NCBI RefSeq assembly: GCF_005877905.1
Contig: NZ_SWDV01000037.1
Coordinates: 20,045-84,044, forward strand
Length of the DNA: 64,000 bases
Direction of reading: 5' to 3'
From: Pseudomonas nicosulfuronedens
GTDB taxonomy: Bacteria > Pseudomonadota > Gammaproteobacteria > Pseudomonadales > Pseudomonadaceae
Below, in pieces: positions 9,202 through 19,731 of the stretch (the stretch's first letter is position 1; the number at the start of each line of letters is the position of its first letter). Made by a program: the position numbers and the translations under genes. The notes beneath the pieces are model-generated. The model made no database searches. It saw only the letters and a program-made list of their open reading frames with translations, and had not been told where the DNA came from.

Positions 9202-10707
9202 ATGTGTGGCATCGTCGGTATCGTGGGCAAGTCGAACGTCAATCAGGCGCTGTATGACGCCCTCACCGTTCTCCAGCATCGTGGCCAGGACGCTGCGGGG
9301 ATCGTCACCTGTCAGGACGACCGTCTGTACCTGCGCAAGGACAACGGCCTGGTCCGTGACGTCTTCCAGCAGCGTCACATGCAGCGCCTGGTCGGCAAGA
9401 TCGGCATCGGTCATGTGCGCTACCCGACTGCGGGCAGCTCCAGCTCCGCCGAGGCGCAGCCGTTCTACGTCAACTCGCCGTACGGCATCACCCTGGCGCA
9501 CAACGGCAACCTGACCAACGTCGAGCAGTTGGCCAAGGAAATCTACGAATCCGACCTGCGTCACGTGAACACCAACTCCGACTCGGAAGTGCTGCTCAAC
9601 GTGTTCGCCCATGAACTGGCGGTGCGCAACAAGCTGCAGCCCACCGAGGAAGACGTGTTCGCCGCCGTTGCCGGCGTGCACGCTCGCTGCGTGGGTGGCT
9701 ACGCTGTGGTGGCGATGATCACCGGCTACGGTATCGTCGGCTTCCGCGACCCCCATGCGATCCGCCCGATCGTCTTCGGTCAGCGTCACACCGAGAACGG
9801 CGTGGAGTACATGATCGCTTCGGAAAGCGTTGCCCTGGACGTCCTCGGCTTCACCCTGATCCGTGACCTGGCCCCGGGCGAAGCGGTGTACATCACCGAA
9901 GACGGCAAGCTCTACACCCGTCAGTGCGCGGCCAACCCGCAGTACGCGCCGTGCATCTTCGAGCACGTCTACCTGGCTCGTCCGGACTCCATCATCGATG
10001 GCATCTCGGTCTACAAGGCGCGCTTGCGCATGGGCGAGAAGCTGGCCGACAAGATCCTCCGCGAGCGTCCGGACCACGACATCGACGTGGTCATCCCGAT
10101 CCCGGACACCAGCCGCACCGCTGCGCTGGAACTGGCCAACCGCCTGGGCGTGAAGTTCCGCGAAGGCTTCGTGAAGAACCGCTACATCGGCCGTACCTTC
10201 ATCATGCCCGGCCAGGCCGCGCGCAAGAAGTCGGTTCGCCAGAAGCTCAACGCCATCGAGCTGGAATTCCGCGGCAAAAACGTGATGCTGGTGGACGACT
10301 CCATCGTTCGCGGCACCACCTGCAAGCAGATTATCCAGATGGCCCGCGAGGCTGGCGCGAAGAACGTCTACTTCTGCTCCGCCGCCCCGGCGGTGCGCTA
10401 CCCCAACGTCTACGGCATCGACATGCCGAGCGCCCACGAGCTGATCGCACACAACCGCAGCACCGAGGAAGTCGGCGAGCTGATCGGAGCCGACTGGCTG
10501 GTGTATCAGGACCTGCAGGACCTGATCGAATCCACCGAGGGCGGCAAGATCAAGATCGAACACTTCGACTGCGCCGTGTTCAACGGTGAATACGTCACCG
10601 GCGACGTCGACGAAGCCTATCTGAACAAGATCGAGCAGGCGCGCAACGACGCGACCAAGACCAAGGGTGCCGCGGTCAGCGCCATCATCGATCTGTATAA
10701 CGACTGA
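9202..10707 (+). CDS. purF: Amidophosphoribosyltransferase PurF
   Basis: 501 residues from ATG at 9202, with TAGGGG at 9187-9192. This start puts Cys at position 2, which becomes the N-terminal glutaminase nucleophile after Met removal; the in-frame TTG nine bases upstream would destroy that and is rejected. PurF makes phosphoribosylamine from PRPP and glutamine, the first step of purine synthesis. The N-terminal Ntn-hydrolase domain carries QHRGQDAAG, and the C-terminal PRTase domain carries the PRPP loop [13 protein letters not shown]. Confidence 0.97.
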   Translation: MCGIVGIVGKSNVNQALYDALTVLQHRGQDAAGIVTCQDDRLYLRKDNGLVRDVFQQRHMQRLVGKIGIGHVRYPTAGSSSSAEAQPFYVNSPYGITLAHNGNLTNVEQLAKEIYESDLRHVNTNSDSEVLLNVFAHELAVRNKLQPTEEDVFAAVAGVHARCVGGYAVVAMITGYGIVGFRDPHAIRPIVFGQRHTENGVEYMIASESVALDVLGFTLIRDLAPGEAVYITEDGKLYTRQCAANPQYAPCIFEHVYLARPDSIIDGISVYKARLRMGEKLADKILRERPDHDIDVVIPIPDTSRTAALELANRLGVKFREGFVKNRYIGRTFIMPGQAARKKSVRQKLNAIELEFRGKNVMLVDDSIVRGTTCKQIIQMAREAGAKNVYFCSAAPAVRYPNVYGIDMPSAHELIAHNRSTEEVGELIGADWLVYQDLQDLIESTEGGKIKIEHFDCAVFNGEYVTGDVDEAYLNKIEQARNDATKTKGAAVSAIIDLYND

Positions 10708-10734
10708 CTTAGAAACGAATAGGGAGAGCAGGGC

Positions 10735-11946
10735 ATGGCTCAGGATTGGGAAGCCGGCCGGCTGGACAGCGACCTGGAGGGCGTCGGTTTCGACACCCTC
10801 GCAGTGCGCGCCGGGCAACGCCGCACCCCGGAAGGCGAACATGGCGAAGGCCTGTTCACCACTTCCAGTTATGTGTTCCGCAGCGCCGCCGATGCTGCCG
10901 CGCGCTTCGCCGGTGAAGTGCCGGGCAATGTCTACTCGCGCTACACCAACCCTACGGTGCGCACCTTCGAGGAGCGCATCGCTGCGCTGGAAGGCGCCGA
11001 GCAGGCGGTGGCCACGTCCACCGGCATGTCGGCCATCCTTTCCCTGGTGATGAGCCTGTGTAGCGCTGGTGACCACGTGCTGGTCTCGCGCAGTGTGTTC
11101 GGCTCGACCATCAGCCTGTTCGAGAAGTACTTCAAACGCTTCGGCATCGAGGTGGACTACCCGCCACTGAGCGACCTGAAAGCCTGGGAAGCAGCCTGCA
11201 AGCCGAACACTAAGCTGTTCTTCGTCGAGTCGCCGTCCAATCCGCTGGCCGAGCTGGTCGACATTGCCGCACTGGCTGAAATCGCTCACGCCAAGGGCGC
11301 GTTGCTGGCGGTGGATAACTGCTTCTGCACCCCGGCGCTGCAGCAGCCGCTGAAGCTGGGCGCGGATGTGGTGATCCACTCCGCGACCAAGTACATCGAC
11401 GGCCAAGGCCGCACCATGGGTGGTGTAGTCGCCGGTCGCCGTGCGCAGATGGAGCCAGTTGTCGGCTTCCTGCGTACCGCTGGCCCGACCCTCAGCCCGT
11501 TCAACGCCTGGATCTTCATCAAGGGGCTGGAAACCTTGCGCGTGCGCATGCAGGCCCACAGCGCCTCGGCCCAGTTGGTCGCGCAGTGGCTGGAGCAGCA
11601 GCCGGGGGTAGAGCGTGTGTACTACGCAGGTCTCACCAGTCATCCGCAGCACGAACTGGCCAAGCGTCAGCAGAAGGGCTTCGGCGCGGTGGTGAGCTTC
11701 GAGGTGAAGGGCGGCAAGGAGGCGGCCTGGCGCTGCATCGATGCCACCCGGATGATCTCCATCACCACCAACCTGGGTGACACCAAGACCACCATCGCCC
11801 ATCCGGCCACCACCTCCCACGGTCGCCTGTCGCCGGCCGAGCGCGAGAACGCCGGCATCCGTGACAACCTGATCCGCGTCGCCGTGGGCCTGGAAGATGT
11901 CGACGACATCAAGGCCGACCTGGCGCGAGGCCTGGCGGCACTGTGA
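10735..11946 (+). CDS. metZ: O-succinylhomoserine sulfhydrylase MetZ
   Basis: 403 residues. MetZ is a PLP enzyme (Cys/Met metabolism family) that makes homocysteine from O-succinylhomoserine and sulfide, the direct sulfhydrylation route used by Pseudomonas. The PLP lysine is K219 in [16 protein letters not shown] near residue 70 and STGMSA near 95 are family markers. The AGGGAGAG site upstream supports the ATG. It follows purF by 27 bp and its stop overlaps the next start (GTGA), so the SDR gene is likely translationally coupled. Confidence 0.96.
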   Translation: MAQDWEAGRLDSDLEGVGFDTLAVRAGQRRTPEGEHGEGLFTTSSYVFRSAADAAARFAGEVPGNVYSRYTNPTVRTFEERIAALEGAEQAVATSTGMSAILSLVMSLCSAGDHVLVSRSVFGSTISLFEKYFKRFGIEVDYPPLSDLKAWEAACKPNTKLFFVESPSNPLAELVDIAALAEIAHAKGALLAVDNCFCTPALQQPLKLGADVVIHSATKYIDGQGRTMGGVVAGRRAQMEPVVGFLRTAGPTLSPFNAWIFIKGLETLRVRMQAHSASAQLVAQWLEQQPGVERVYYAGLTSHPQHELAKRQQKGFGAVVSFEVKGGKEAAWRCIDATRMISITTNLGDTKTTIAHPATTSHGRLSPAERENAGIRDNLIRVAVGLEDVDDIKADLARGLAAL

Positions 11947-12710
11947 GCGTGATGGACGCCCTGGGTAACGGCCAGGTGGTGCTGGTCACCGGTGCGGCAC
12001 ACGGCATCGGCCTGGGCGTCGCTGCCTGGCTGGTCGCCGAGGGCTGGCAGGTGGTGCTGGCGGATATCGATCGTGAGCGCGGTCCGAAGGTGGCGGCGGC
12101 GCTGGGCGAGCGCGCCAGCTTCATCGCGCTGGACGTGGCCAGCGAAGGGCAGGTCGCTGCGGCTGTGGCCGAGCTGATCGGCCAGTTCGGCCGCCTGGAT
12201 GCGCTGGTGAGCAATGCCGCCATCGCCCGGCCGCACAATACGGCGCTGGAAAGCCTCGGCCTGAACGAGTGGAACCGTACCCTGGCGGTGAACCTCACCG
12301 GCCCGATGCTGCTGGCCAAGCACTGCGCGCCGTACCTGCGCGCTCACAGCGGTGCCATCGTCAACATCGCCTCCACTCGCGCGCACCAGTCCGAGCCGAA
12401 TTCCGAAGCCTACGCGGCGAGCAAGGGTGGGCTGCTGTCGCTGACCCATGCCCTGGCCAGCAGTCTGGGGCCGGAAATCCGTGTCAACGCGATTTCCCCC
12501 GGCTGGATCGACGCCCGCGACCTGCGCGAGCGCGAAGCCGAGCCGCTGACCGAGTTGGACCATGACCAGCACCTGGTCGGCCGTGTCGGTACGGTCGAGG
12601 ACATTGCCTCGGCGGTGGCCTGGCTGATCGGCGACAGTGCCGGCTTCGTCACCGGCCAGGAGCTGGTGATCGATGGCGGCATGACGCGCAAGATGATCTA
12701 CCTCGACTGA
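11943..12710 (+). CDS. Short-chain dehydrogenase/reductase
   Basis: 255 residues. Classical SDR with nucleotide-binding TGAAHGIG at 16-23, a VNLTGPM segment, catalytic Y157 and K161 in YAASK, and the C-terminal DGGMTRKM ending. Substrate is unknown. The GTG at 11943 overlaps the metZ stop; ATG at 11952 is an alternative giving a protein three residues shorter. The gene sits directly after metZ as in P. aeruginosa (PA3106 from memory). A good terminator follows at 12731. Confidence 0.9.
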   Translation: MSVMDALGNGQVVLVTGAAHGIGLGVAAWLVAEGWQVVLADIDRERGPKVAAALGERASFIALDVASEGQVAAAVAELIGQFGRLDALVSNAAIARPHNTALESLGLNEWNRTLAVNLTGPMLLAKHCAPYLRAHSGAIVNIASTRAHQSEPNSEAYAASKGGLLSLTHALASSLGPEIRVNAISPGWIDARDLREREAEPLTELDHDQHLVGRVGTVEDIASAVAWLIGDSAGFVTGQELVIDGGMTRKMIYLD

Positions 12711-12730
12711 TCGTCGAACGTGGATGAGGA

Positions 12731-12760
12731 GGGCGGCCGGAGGGTCGCCCTTTTTCTTTT
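12731..12760 (+). terminator. Rho-independent terminator after the metZ-SDR unit
   Basis: Stem GGGCGGCC / GGTCGCCC (eight pairs, one G-U), loop GGAG, then TTTTTCTTTT. It sits 20 bp past the SDR stop and points along the plus strand. Confidence 0.88.
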
Positions 12761-12788
12761 GTGCCTCTCCGACTCCGGGCGTGGGCTG

Positions 12789-12858
12789 TTCGCGAGCAAG
12801 CTCGCTCCTACAAGAGCGCTCGCTAGGTTGACTCTGTAGGAGCGAGCTTGCTCGCGAA
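12789..12858. repeat. Inverted pair of REP elements (REPIN)
   Basis: Two 24-bp REP copies in opposite orientation: the reverse copy at 12789-12812 and the forward copy at 12835-12858, core GGAGCGAGCTTGCTCGC. Order is reverse then forward. REPs are extragenic palindromic elements of Pseudomonas mobilised by RAYT transposases; no RAYT gene is in this window. The pair lies in the gap between the SDR gene and the tRNAs. Confidence 0.92.
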
Positions 12859-12934
12859 TCTGGAGCCGCACCGAGGTCATTAACCGCACGCCGAACTTTT
12901 TTCGCGGAAAATGAAAAAAAGTTCAATCAGGGCA

Positions 12935-12962
12935 TTGACTTAGGTTCTGCCGGCTGTAGAAT
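12935..12962 (+). promoter_or_regulatory. Sigma-70 promoter for the tRNA cluster
   Basis: TTGACT at 12935-12940, 16-bp spacer, TAGAAT at 12957-12962, followed at once by the GC-rich GCGCCCC, which resembles the discriminator of stringently controlled stable-RNA promoters. The first tRNA begins 20 bp after the -10. Confidence 0.8.
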
Positions 12963-12982
12963 GCGCCCCACTTCGAGACGAA

Positions 12983-13058
12983 GGGTGATTAGCTCAGCTG
13001 GGAGAGCATCTGCCTTACAAGCAGAGGGTCGGCGGTTCGATCCCGTCATCACCCACCA
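12983..13058 (+). tRNA. tRNA-Val (anticodon TAC)
   Basis: 76 nt with encoded CCA. Acceptor arms GGGTGAT / ATCACCC pair fully, the D-arm is AGCTCAGCTGGGAGAGC, the anticodon TAC is at 13016-13018, and the T-arm contains GGTTCGATCC. It leads a three-tRNA cluster. Confidence 0.97.
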
Positions 13059-13074
13059 CTCTCGCAAGTTACGC

Positions 13075-13151
13075 GCAGCGGTAGTTCAGTCGGTTAGAAT
13101 ACCGGCCTGTCACGCCGGGGGTCGCGGGTTCGAGTCCCGTCCGCTGCGCCA
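13075..13151 (+). tRNA. tRNA-Asp (anticodon GTC), copy 1
   Basis: 77 nt with encoded CCA. Acceptor GCAGCGG / CCGCTGC, anticodon GTC at 13109-13111, T-loop GGTTCGAGTCC. It starts 16 bp after tRNA-Val. Confidence 0.97.
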
Positions 13152-13247
13152 TTTTCCCCTCCTTGGTTCCTACCCCGAACCGGCTTGTCGAGTGATTCAC
13201 TCCAGGCGCAAGGAGGTTGCTGTACCGGACGAAAGTCCAACCGACAC

Positions 13248-13324
13248 GCAGCGGTAGTTCAGTCGGTTAGAATACCGGCCTGTCACGCCGGGGGTCGCGG
13301 GTTCGAGTCCCGTCCGCTGCGCCA
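13248..13324 (+). tRNA. tRNA-Asp (anticodon GTC), copy 2
   Basis: Identical over all 77 nt to the copy at 13075, separated from it by 96 bp. The cluster order Val-Asp-Asp matches the one I recall next to the AraC gene in P. aeruginosa. Confidence 0.97.
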
Positions 13325-13334
13325 TATTCGAAAG

Positions 13335-13364
13335 CCCTCAGGTAGCAATACCTGAGGGTTTTTT
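13335..13364 (+). terminator. Terminator of the tRNA cluster
   Basis: Perfect 10-bp stem CCCTCAGGTA / TACCTGAGGG with loop GCAA, followed by six T. It lies 10 bp after the second tRNA-Asp. Confidence 0.93.
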
Positions 13365-13488
13365 CGTTTCCGTCCGAAAGCTCTACCGTCGCACTGTAAG
13401 ACGCTGTCACAGGTCGTTCACCTTTGGCGTCTAGCTTTTTCCCCATGGTCTTTGCTAAAACCGGATCGAACGGTCAGGAGAAAAGCCA

Positions 13489-13575
13489 ATGGACGACTAT
13501 CAGGAAGAACTGCTCGAACTGCACGCCGTGGAACAGGATCTGCCGGAACCGGCCGACGACGCCACGGAGATGTGA
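13489..13575 (+). CDS. 28-residue acidic micro-protein, function unknown
   Basis: ATG at 13489 with AGGAG at 13476-13480, eight bases upstream; the frame runs to TGA at 13575. The peptide begins MDDYQEELLEL and is strongly acidic (about eleven Asp/Glu against no Lys or Arg), with no signal or membrane helix. It ends exactly where the convergent AraC gene ends (13576). The strong ribosome binding site and clean frame make it a plausible real gene. I recall similar short MDDYQEELLE proteins in other pseudomonads, but that is memory, not a search. No function is proposed. Confidence 0.62.
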   Translation: MDDYQEELLELHAVEQDLPEPADDATEM

Positions 13576-14613
13576 TCAGGCGCTGTGGCGCTGGGCGCGG
13601 CGGAACTCCCCGGGCGTCTGCCCGCTCCAGCGCTTGAAGGCGCGCTGGAAGGCCTCGGCGGAGGCGAAGCCGAGCAGGTAGGCAATCTCGCCGAACGCCA
13701 GGTCGGTGTCGCGGATGTAGATCATCGCCAGGTCGCGGCGGGTGTCGTTGAGGATGCTGCGGAACTGTGTGCCTTCTTCCGCCAGCTTGCGGCGTAGCGT
13801 CCAGGTCGGCAGCTTGAGCCGCGCGGCCACTTCCTCCAGGTCCGGCTCGCGACCATTGAGCATCGGGCCCAGCAGCTGGGCAACGCGCTCGCGCAGGCTG
13901 CGTGTTCGAGTCTGTTGTTCAAGTTCCTTTTCGCAGATATCCAGCAATTGCCGCCAGGTGCTCGGGCAGTGGTCCGGGTTGGCGCGCGCCAGCGCTGCCT
14001 GGTCCAGACGCAGCTGGTTGTGCTCGGCGCCGAACTCCACCGCGCAGCCAAGCATCTCTTCGAAGCGCGACGCCCAGGCAGGCGCCGGATACTCGATCTC
14101 GACCTTCTCCGGGCGCAGCGGCTGCGCGCCGATGCTGCCGAGCATGCTCACCCAGCCGGCCAGCACCGAATCCACCACGAAACGGTTGTAGGCGTTGTAC
14201 GGGCTGATGGAGTAGAAACGCAGCCAGGCGCCGCTGGCGTCCTCGATGAAGCTGCTCTGGCCGCGGTAGTTCTGCGCGTAGAGCGGCTCGAAACGGATCA
14301 GCGCGCGGGCGGCGGCGCGCAGGTTCGGTGCCTGGGCGGCGGTGACACCCGCCAGACCGCTCTGGCCCGGTCGGCTCAACTGGCCCATGCGCAGGCCAAG
14401 GGCCGGGTCGCCGCTCTGCTGGATGGCCGCGTGGCCCAGACGCATGTAGCGGGGGATCGACAGGCGTGCGCCGGGCTCGCCCAGGCGTGCCGCGTCCAGT
14501 CCGTATTGTTGAAGCAGGGCTTGTGGAGCGACGCCGCTCTCCGCCAGCGCATCGGCGAGGCTGTGGACAAAACCCACCGAAAGGTCGCCGAGCCGCATGG
14601 TCGGGCGGTTCAT
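13576..14613 (-). CDS. AraC-family transcriptional regulator
   Basis: 345 residues. The N-terminal region (about 20-210) looks like the arabinose_bd-type ligand domain found in OruR/ArgR-like Pseudomonas regulators; the C-terminal part (about 235-340) is a double helix-turn-helix AraC domain with LAFGEIAYLLGFASAEAF and the closing WSGQTPGEFR. Its start overlaps the stop of the upstream nitrilase-like gene (ATGA at 14610-14613), so the pair forms an operon. Position matches PA3094 of PAO1 from memory. Targets are unknown; the adjacent operon and divergent fadH are candidates. Confidence 0.9.
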   Translation of the reverse strand: MNRPTMRLGDLSVGFVHSLADALAESGVAPQALLQQYGLDAARLGEPGARLSIPRYMRLGHAAIQQSGDPALGLRMGQLSRPGQSGLAGVTAAQAPNLRAAARALIRFEPLYAQNYRGQSSFIEDASGAWLRFYSISPYNAYNRFVVDSVLAGWVSMLGSIGAQPLRPEKVEIEYPAPAWASRFEEMLGCAVEFGAEHNQLRLDQAALARANPDHCPSTWRQLLDICEKELEQQTRTRSLRERVAQLLGPMLNGREPDLEEVAARLKLPTWTLRRKLAEEGTQFRSILNDTRRDLAMIYIRDTDLAFGEIAYLLGFASAEAFQRAFKRWSGQTPGEFRRAQRHSA

Positions 14614-15728
14614 AGCCAGAGGTTGATCAGGCGTGCGCCGGGGCCGTCGGGCGCCAGGGTATGGCCGTTGCCATTGATCACCAGGCTGCGACCGTCGCTG
14701 CCCAGGTCCCAGAGATGGCCGCGGAAGAACACAGTGATCCCGGCGTGAGCGCCGCTTTCGCCGAGACGGCCGGCCAGGGCCAGGCGTTCCCAGGCTTCAC
14801 CTTCGGAAAGCGCACCGGGCTTGAGGGTCACGTCGCTCGGTGTCGCACCGCCGTTGTACCCCTTCCACGGCTTGCTCCAGCTGCCGTTGCCAGTAAGAAA
14901 GGCGGGCACCGCGATGATGTCGGGTTTGTTCGCCGCCAGCGCGGCGTAGCTCGTCGGATACCAGCTGTCGGCGCAGGCCAGTACGCCCAGGCGCCCGGCT
15001 GGGGTCTGCAGGACCTGCAGGTCGTCCGCATCGCCGCTGCCGGTGAAGCCTTTCTCGTCGTCGATGGGGAACAGCTTGCGCTGCGGTTTGCCCAGGGGCA
15101 GGCCGTCGCTGCCGAAGACCTGGCTGACGTTGTAGAGGCGACCGTTGCCGGTGCGAATCTGTCCTTCGACGATGCGCGGGTTGGGCAGCACAATGGAGCC
15201 GGCGACTATGGTCACGCCGAATTCCTTTGCCAGCGAGCCGAACAGCGTCTGGTAGTCGTGGGCCATGTCCACGGCCTTCATGCGGAACAGGGCGTCGGCC
15301 ATGCGGTCCTCGCCCTTGGCACCGAGCCAGCCGCGCGCCAGTTTCAGCGGGTTGCTGGCGGCCATCCATTCCATGGCCTCGGCGATGTGCTCGGTCTGGT
15401 AGACCTCGGGCTTCTCACCGGCGGCCACCAGCCAGGTGCCGATGTGCTCGGGGAAGACCACCACGGTGCGAGGGTTGATCAGCCCTTCGTCTCGGGCCTT
15501 GGCCAGGTAGGCGCGGAACTTCAGGTGCAGGCGCTCGACGCTCTGGTAGTCCTGGGTGAACAGCTCCGGCTGCACGCCCAGCAGGTTGCCGCGCTCGGAC
15601 GGCTGGCCCTGGTTGAGCGAGACCTCACTGCGCAGGTCGGACAGGTAGTGGCCTACCGGGCGACGCTCCGCCCAGCCGGCATAGCCGGCGAAGAGGATCA
15701 CCAGGACGAGGAAGATCAGCTTGCGCAT
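14610..15728 (-). CDS. Secreted or membrane-anchored carbon-nitrogen hydrolase (nitrilase superfamily)
   Basis: 372 residues from ATG at 15728, which gives a normal signal/anchor sequence (MRKLIFLVLVILFAGYAGW); a longer in-frame start at 15830 would bury this segment and reach into the divergent promoter region. A nitrilase-fold triad can be read: Glu in VVFPEHIG, Lys in the QRKLFP region and Cys in GVLACADSWYP. The domain acts on amides or nitriles; the substrate here is unknown and the location would be periplasmic. It heads an operon with the AraC gene and is divergent from fadH. Confidence 0.82.
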   Translation of the reverse strand: MRKLIFLVLVILFAGYAGWAERRPVGHYLSDLRSEVSLNQGQPSERGNLLGVQPELFTQDYQSVERLHLKFRAYLAKARDEGLINPRTVVVFPEHIGTWLVAAGEKPEVYQTEHIAEAMEWMAASNPLKLARGWLGAKGEDRMADALFRMKAVDMAHDYQTLFGSLAKEFGVTIVAGSIVLPNPRIVEGQIRTGNGRLYNVSQVFGSDGLPLGKPQRKLFPIDDEKGFTGSGDADDLQVLQTPAGRLGVLACADSWYPTSYAALAANKPDIIAVPAFLTGNGSWSKPWKGYNGGATPSDVTLKPGALSEGEAWERLALAGRLGESGAHAGITVFFRGHLWDLGSDGRSLVINGNGHTLAPDGPGARLINLWL

Positions 15729-15905
15729 AAACGACGGGTACTCATGGGATGCCTCACAGGGTAGGGCTTGGGCCGGGCGTTGCCAAGGCGGGGTGTCATC
15801 TTTGGTCAGTAACTTGTCATTTTCGATCATTGAGCGGTGGAGGTGCGCTCCTTAGAGTCAGCCCCATACCGACCGCGCCCCATGCCGAGCCGTTCCGCAG
15901 GCTGA

Positions 15906-17972
<2,067 letters not shown>

Positions 17973-18013
17973 GTTGGCGGTAACCTGGGTCGATTGAGAT
18001 TCAGGTCACAAAG

Positions 18014-18045
18014 CCGGGCCCGGAAAAGTTCCCTTCCGGGCCCGG
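18014..18045. repeat. 12-bp perfect stem-loop downstream of fadH
   Basis: CCGGGCCCGGAA / TTCCGGGCCCGG around an 8-base loop. There is no T-tract, so it is either a 3'-end stabilising hairpin or a terminator without a U-run. Each arm also contains the self-palindrome CCGGGCCCGG. Confidence 0.6.
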
Positions 18046-18260
18046 AAACCCTTTCGAAAATCCAACCGCGTCACAGAATTATCCAGCCGGTTAACCGCTT
18101 GGCCTGACCGCCGGGACGGGTGCCAACCGAGTCACATTGCCTGCGACATTAATTCCCCTAGACTTGCTCGGATGTCGGGATTTTCCCGCTGTCTGGGTGC
18201 TGCTTTTCTGACAGACCCTTTTCTCCAGACTTCCTCCCGCACCAGCCCAGAGGTCAATCG

Positions 18261-19721
18261 ATGAGCATGCAGAAGAAGCCTCAAATGGTGGAAGCCGTGG
18301 TCTTCTTCAACGACCGTGGCGTCTGCAGGGAAATGCTCTACCCCGAATTCGAGGCGCTGCTCGACAACGTCGTGCAGATGCCGGAATACGCCGATCAGCA
18401 GATGCAGCTCGCCTATGTGCTGATCAACCCACGCCTGCTGGTCAAGGCGGTGGTGTTCTTCTATCTGGACTTCGACGAGAAGGGCGAAGCCGACAGAGGC
18501 TGGAACCTGCCACTGCGCAACCTGGCCGACCGCGCTGGCCGTGGTCCCGACATGGGCGCCGGGCCTATCCGCCTGGCCTGCCGCAGCCAGTGCCCGGTGT
18601 CCTGGCACCAGATGCACCTCTGGGACCCGACCCTGGAGGCGAGCCAGAACCATCTGGTGCAACTGCGCGAGTCCATCAAGCGCAACAACCTCGGGGTGCT
18701 GGTGGAAGAAGAACCGGCCGCCGTGGAGCTCGCGCGCCTGCAGATGGCAGACGAACACCAGTGGTACGCGCCCGCCGAGGAGTCCCGCGAGGAGGCCGAA
18801 AAGCTGGCCCGCGCGATGCTCGAGGAGCACCAACAGAAGACCGCCGAGTTGCTCGGCCAGCATGAAACCCGCCTGTCGCAGATCAGCCAGCAGCATGAGC
18901 AGGAGCTCGGCCGCCTGAAGCTCGGCGCGCAGGAGCAGGTCAAGGTGCTGCAGGCCGAACTGGCCGCGCTGCGCGAAGGCCTCAAGCGCGAGGAAGAGAT
19001 CAATGCCGGCCTTCGCCGTGAACTGGACGGCCAGGCCAATGGCTTCCAGCGCGGACGCGAGGAGCTGACCGCACAGTTGCGCCACATCGAACAGAGTGGT
19101 CGCGATGAACTGGAGCAGCTGCGCCAGCAGATCGAGGACGAATCCCGCACACGCCTGGCCAGCCTGGAAGCTCGCTACAAGGAGCAGATTTCCGTCCGTG
19201 ACGTCGAACTGGGCTACCGCAACGAGCTCGACCAGCAGCTGCAGCAGGAGAACCAGCAGCTGCGCAAGGAGGCCGAGCAACTGCGCGAGGAAACCGCACA
19301 GCTACGCCAGCTCGCCACACAACTGCAGCAGGGTGCGGAAGGCCTGCGCCTGGAACTCGATACCCTGTCGGCCAAGGCGGCCGATGGCTCGGTACTGGAG
19401 CGCCTGGCGGGCATGGGCGTGATCTTCGTGGTGTACCATCCCGGCGCCGGTCATCTGACCCTGTCGCTGCAGGATGTCGCCCGTTACCAGGAAAACCCCA
19501 TGGCTTACGCCGCGGCCAAGTGCTTCGTCGCCGAAGACCAGTACCGCAGCTGGCTGGCCCATTATCAGCAACCCGCCTGCGAAGGACGACTGTCCAACGG
19601 CGAGCGTTGCGCCATGCCCATCGACCGCGTGGAAACTCCCGGCCGCTTTGTCGAAGGCGACAGCAACTGCTGCTCCCGACACAAGACCGCCGGCCGACTG
19701 CGTAGTGTCACCACCGGCTGA
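18261..19721 (+). CDS. Coiled-coil protein with C-terminal Cys/His cluster, function unknown
   Basis: 486 residues, not recognised beyond being a conserved Pseudomonas protein at this position (PA3091-like by context). The N-terminal 150 residues are globular, residues about 150-375 are heptad-rich (Glu/Gln/Leu/Arg) and predict a long coiled coil, and the C-terminal 100 residues contain C440, C450, C470, C471 and H474, spaced like a small metal-binding module. There is no signal peptide or membrane helix, so it is probably cytoplasmic. GAGGT upstream supports the ATG. The following gene starts 11 bp after the stop. Confidence 0.8.
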   Translation: MSMQKKPQMVEAVVFFNDRGVCREMLYPEFEALLDNVVQMPEYADQQMQLAYVLINPRLLVKAVVFFYLDFDEKGEADRGWNLPLRNLADRAGRGPDMGAGPIRLACRSQCPVSWHQMHLWDPTLEASQNHLVQLRESIKRNNLGVLVEEEPAAVELARLQMADEHQWYAPAEESREEAEKLARAMLEEHQQKTAELLGQHETRLSQISQQHEQELGRLKLGAQEQVKVLQAELAALREGLKREEEINAGLRRELDGQANGFQRGREELTAQLRHIEQSGRDELEQLRQQIEDESRTRLASLEARYKEQISVRDVELGYRNELDQQLQQENQQLRKEAEQLREETAQLRQLATQLQQGAEGLRLELDTLSAKAADGSVLERLAGMGVIFVVYHPGAGHLTLSLQDVARYQENPMAYAAAKCFVAEDQYRSWLAHYQQPACEGRLSNGERCAMPIDRVETPGRFVEGDSNCCSRHKTAGRLRSVTTG

Positions 19722-19731
19722 CCGGGGTGCC

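Noticed and set aside
9052..11820. A 922-residue open frame antisense to purF and metZ
   Set aside because: Both sense genes are unambiguous, and the antisense product has no domain pattern and spans two genes.
13016..13324. tRNA cluster as an integration site of a genomic island
   Set aside because: tRNA 3' ends are intact, and there is no integrase gene or duplicated tRNA fragment downstream; the second tRNA-Asp is a full functional copy.
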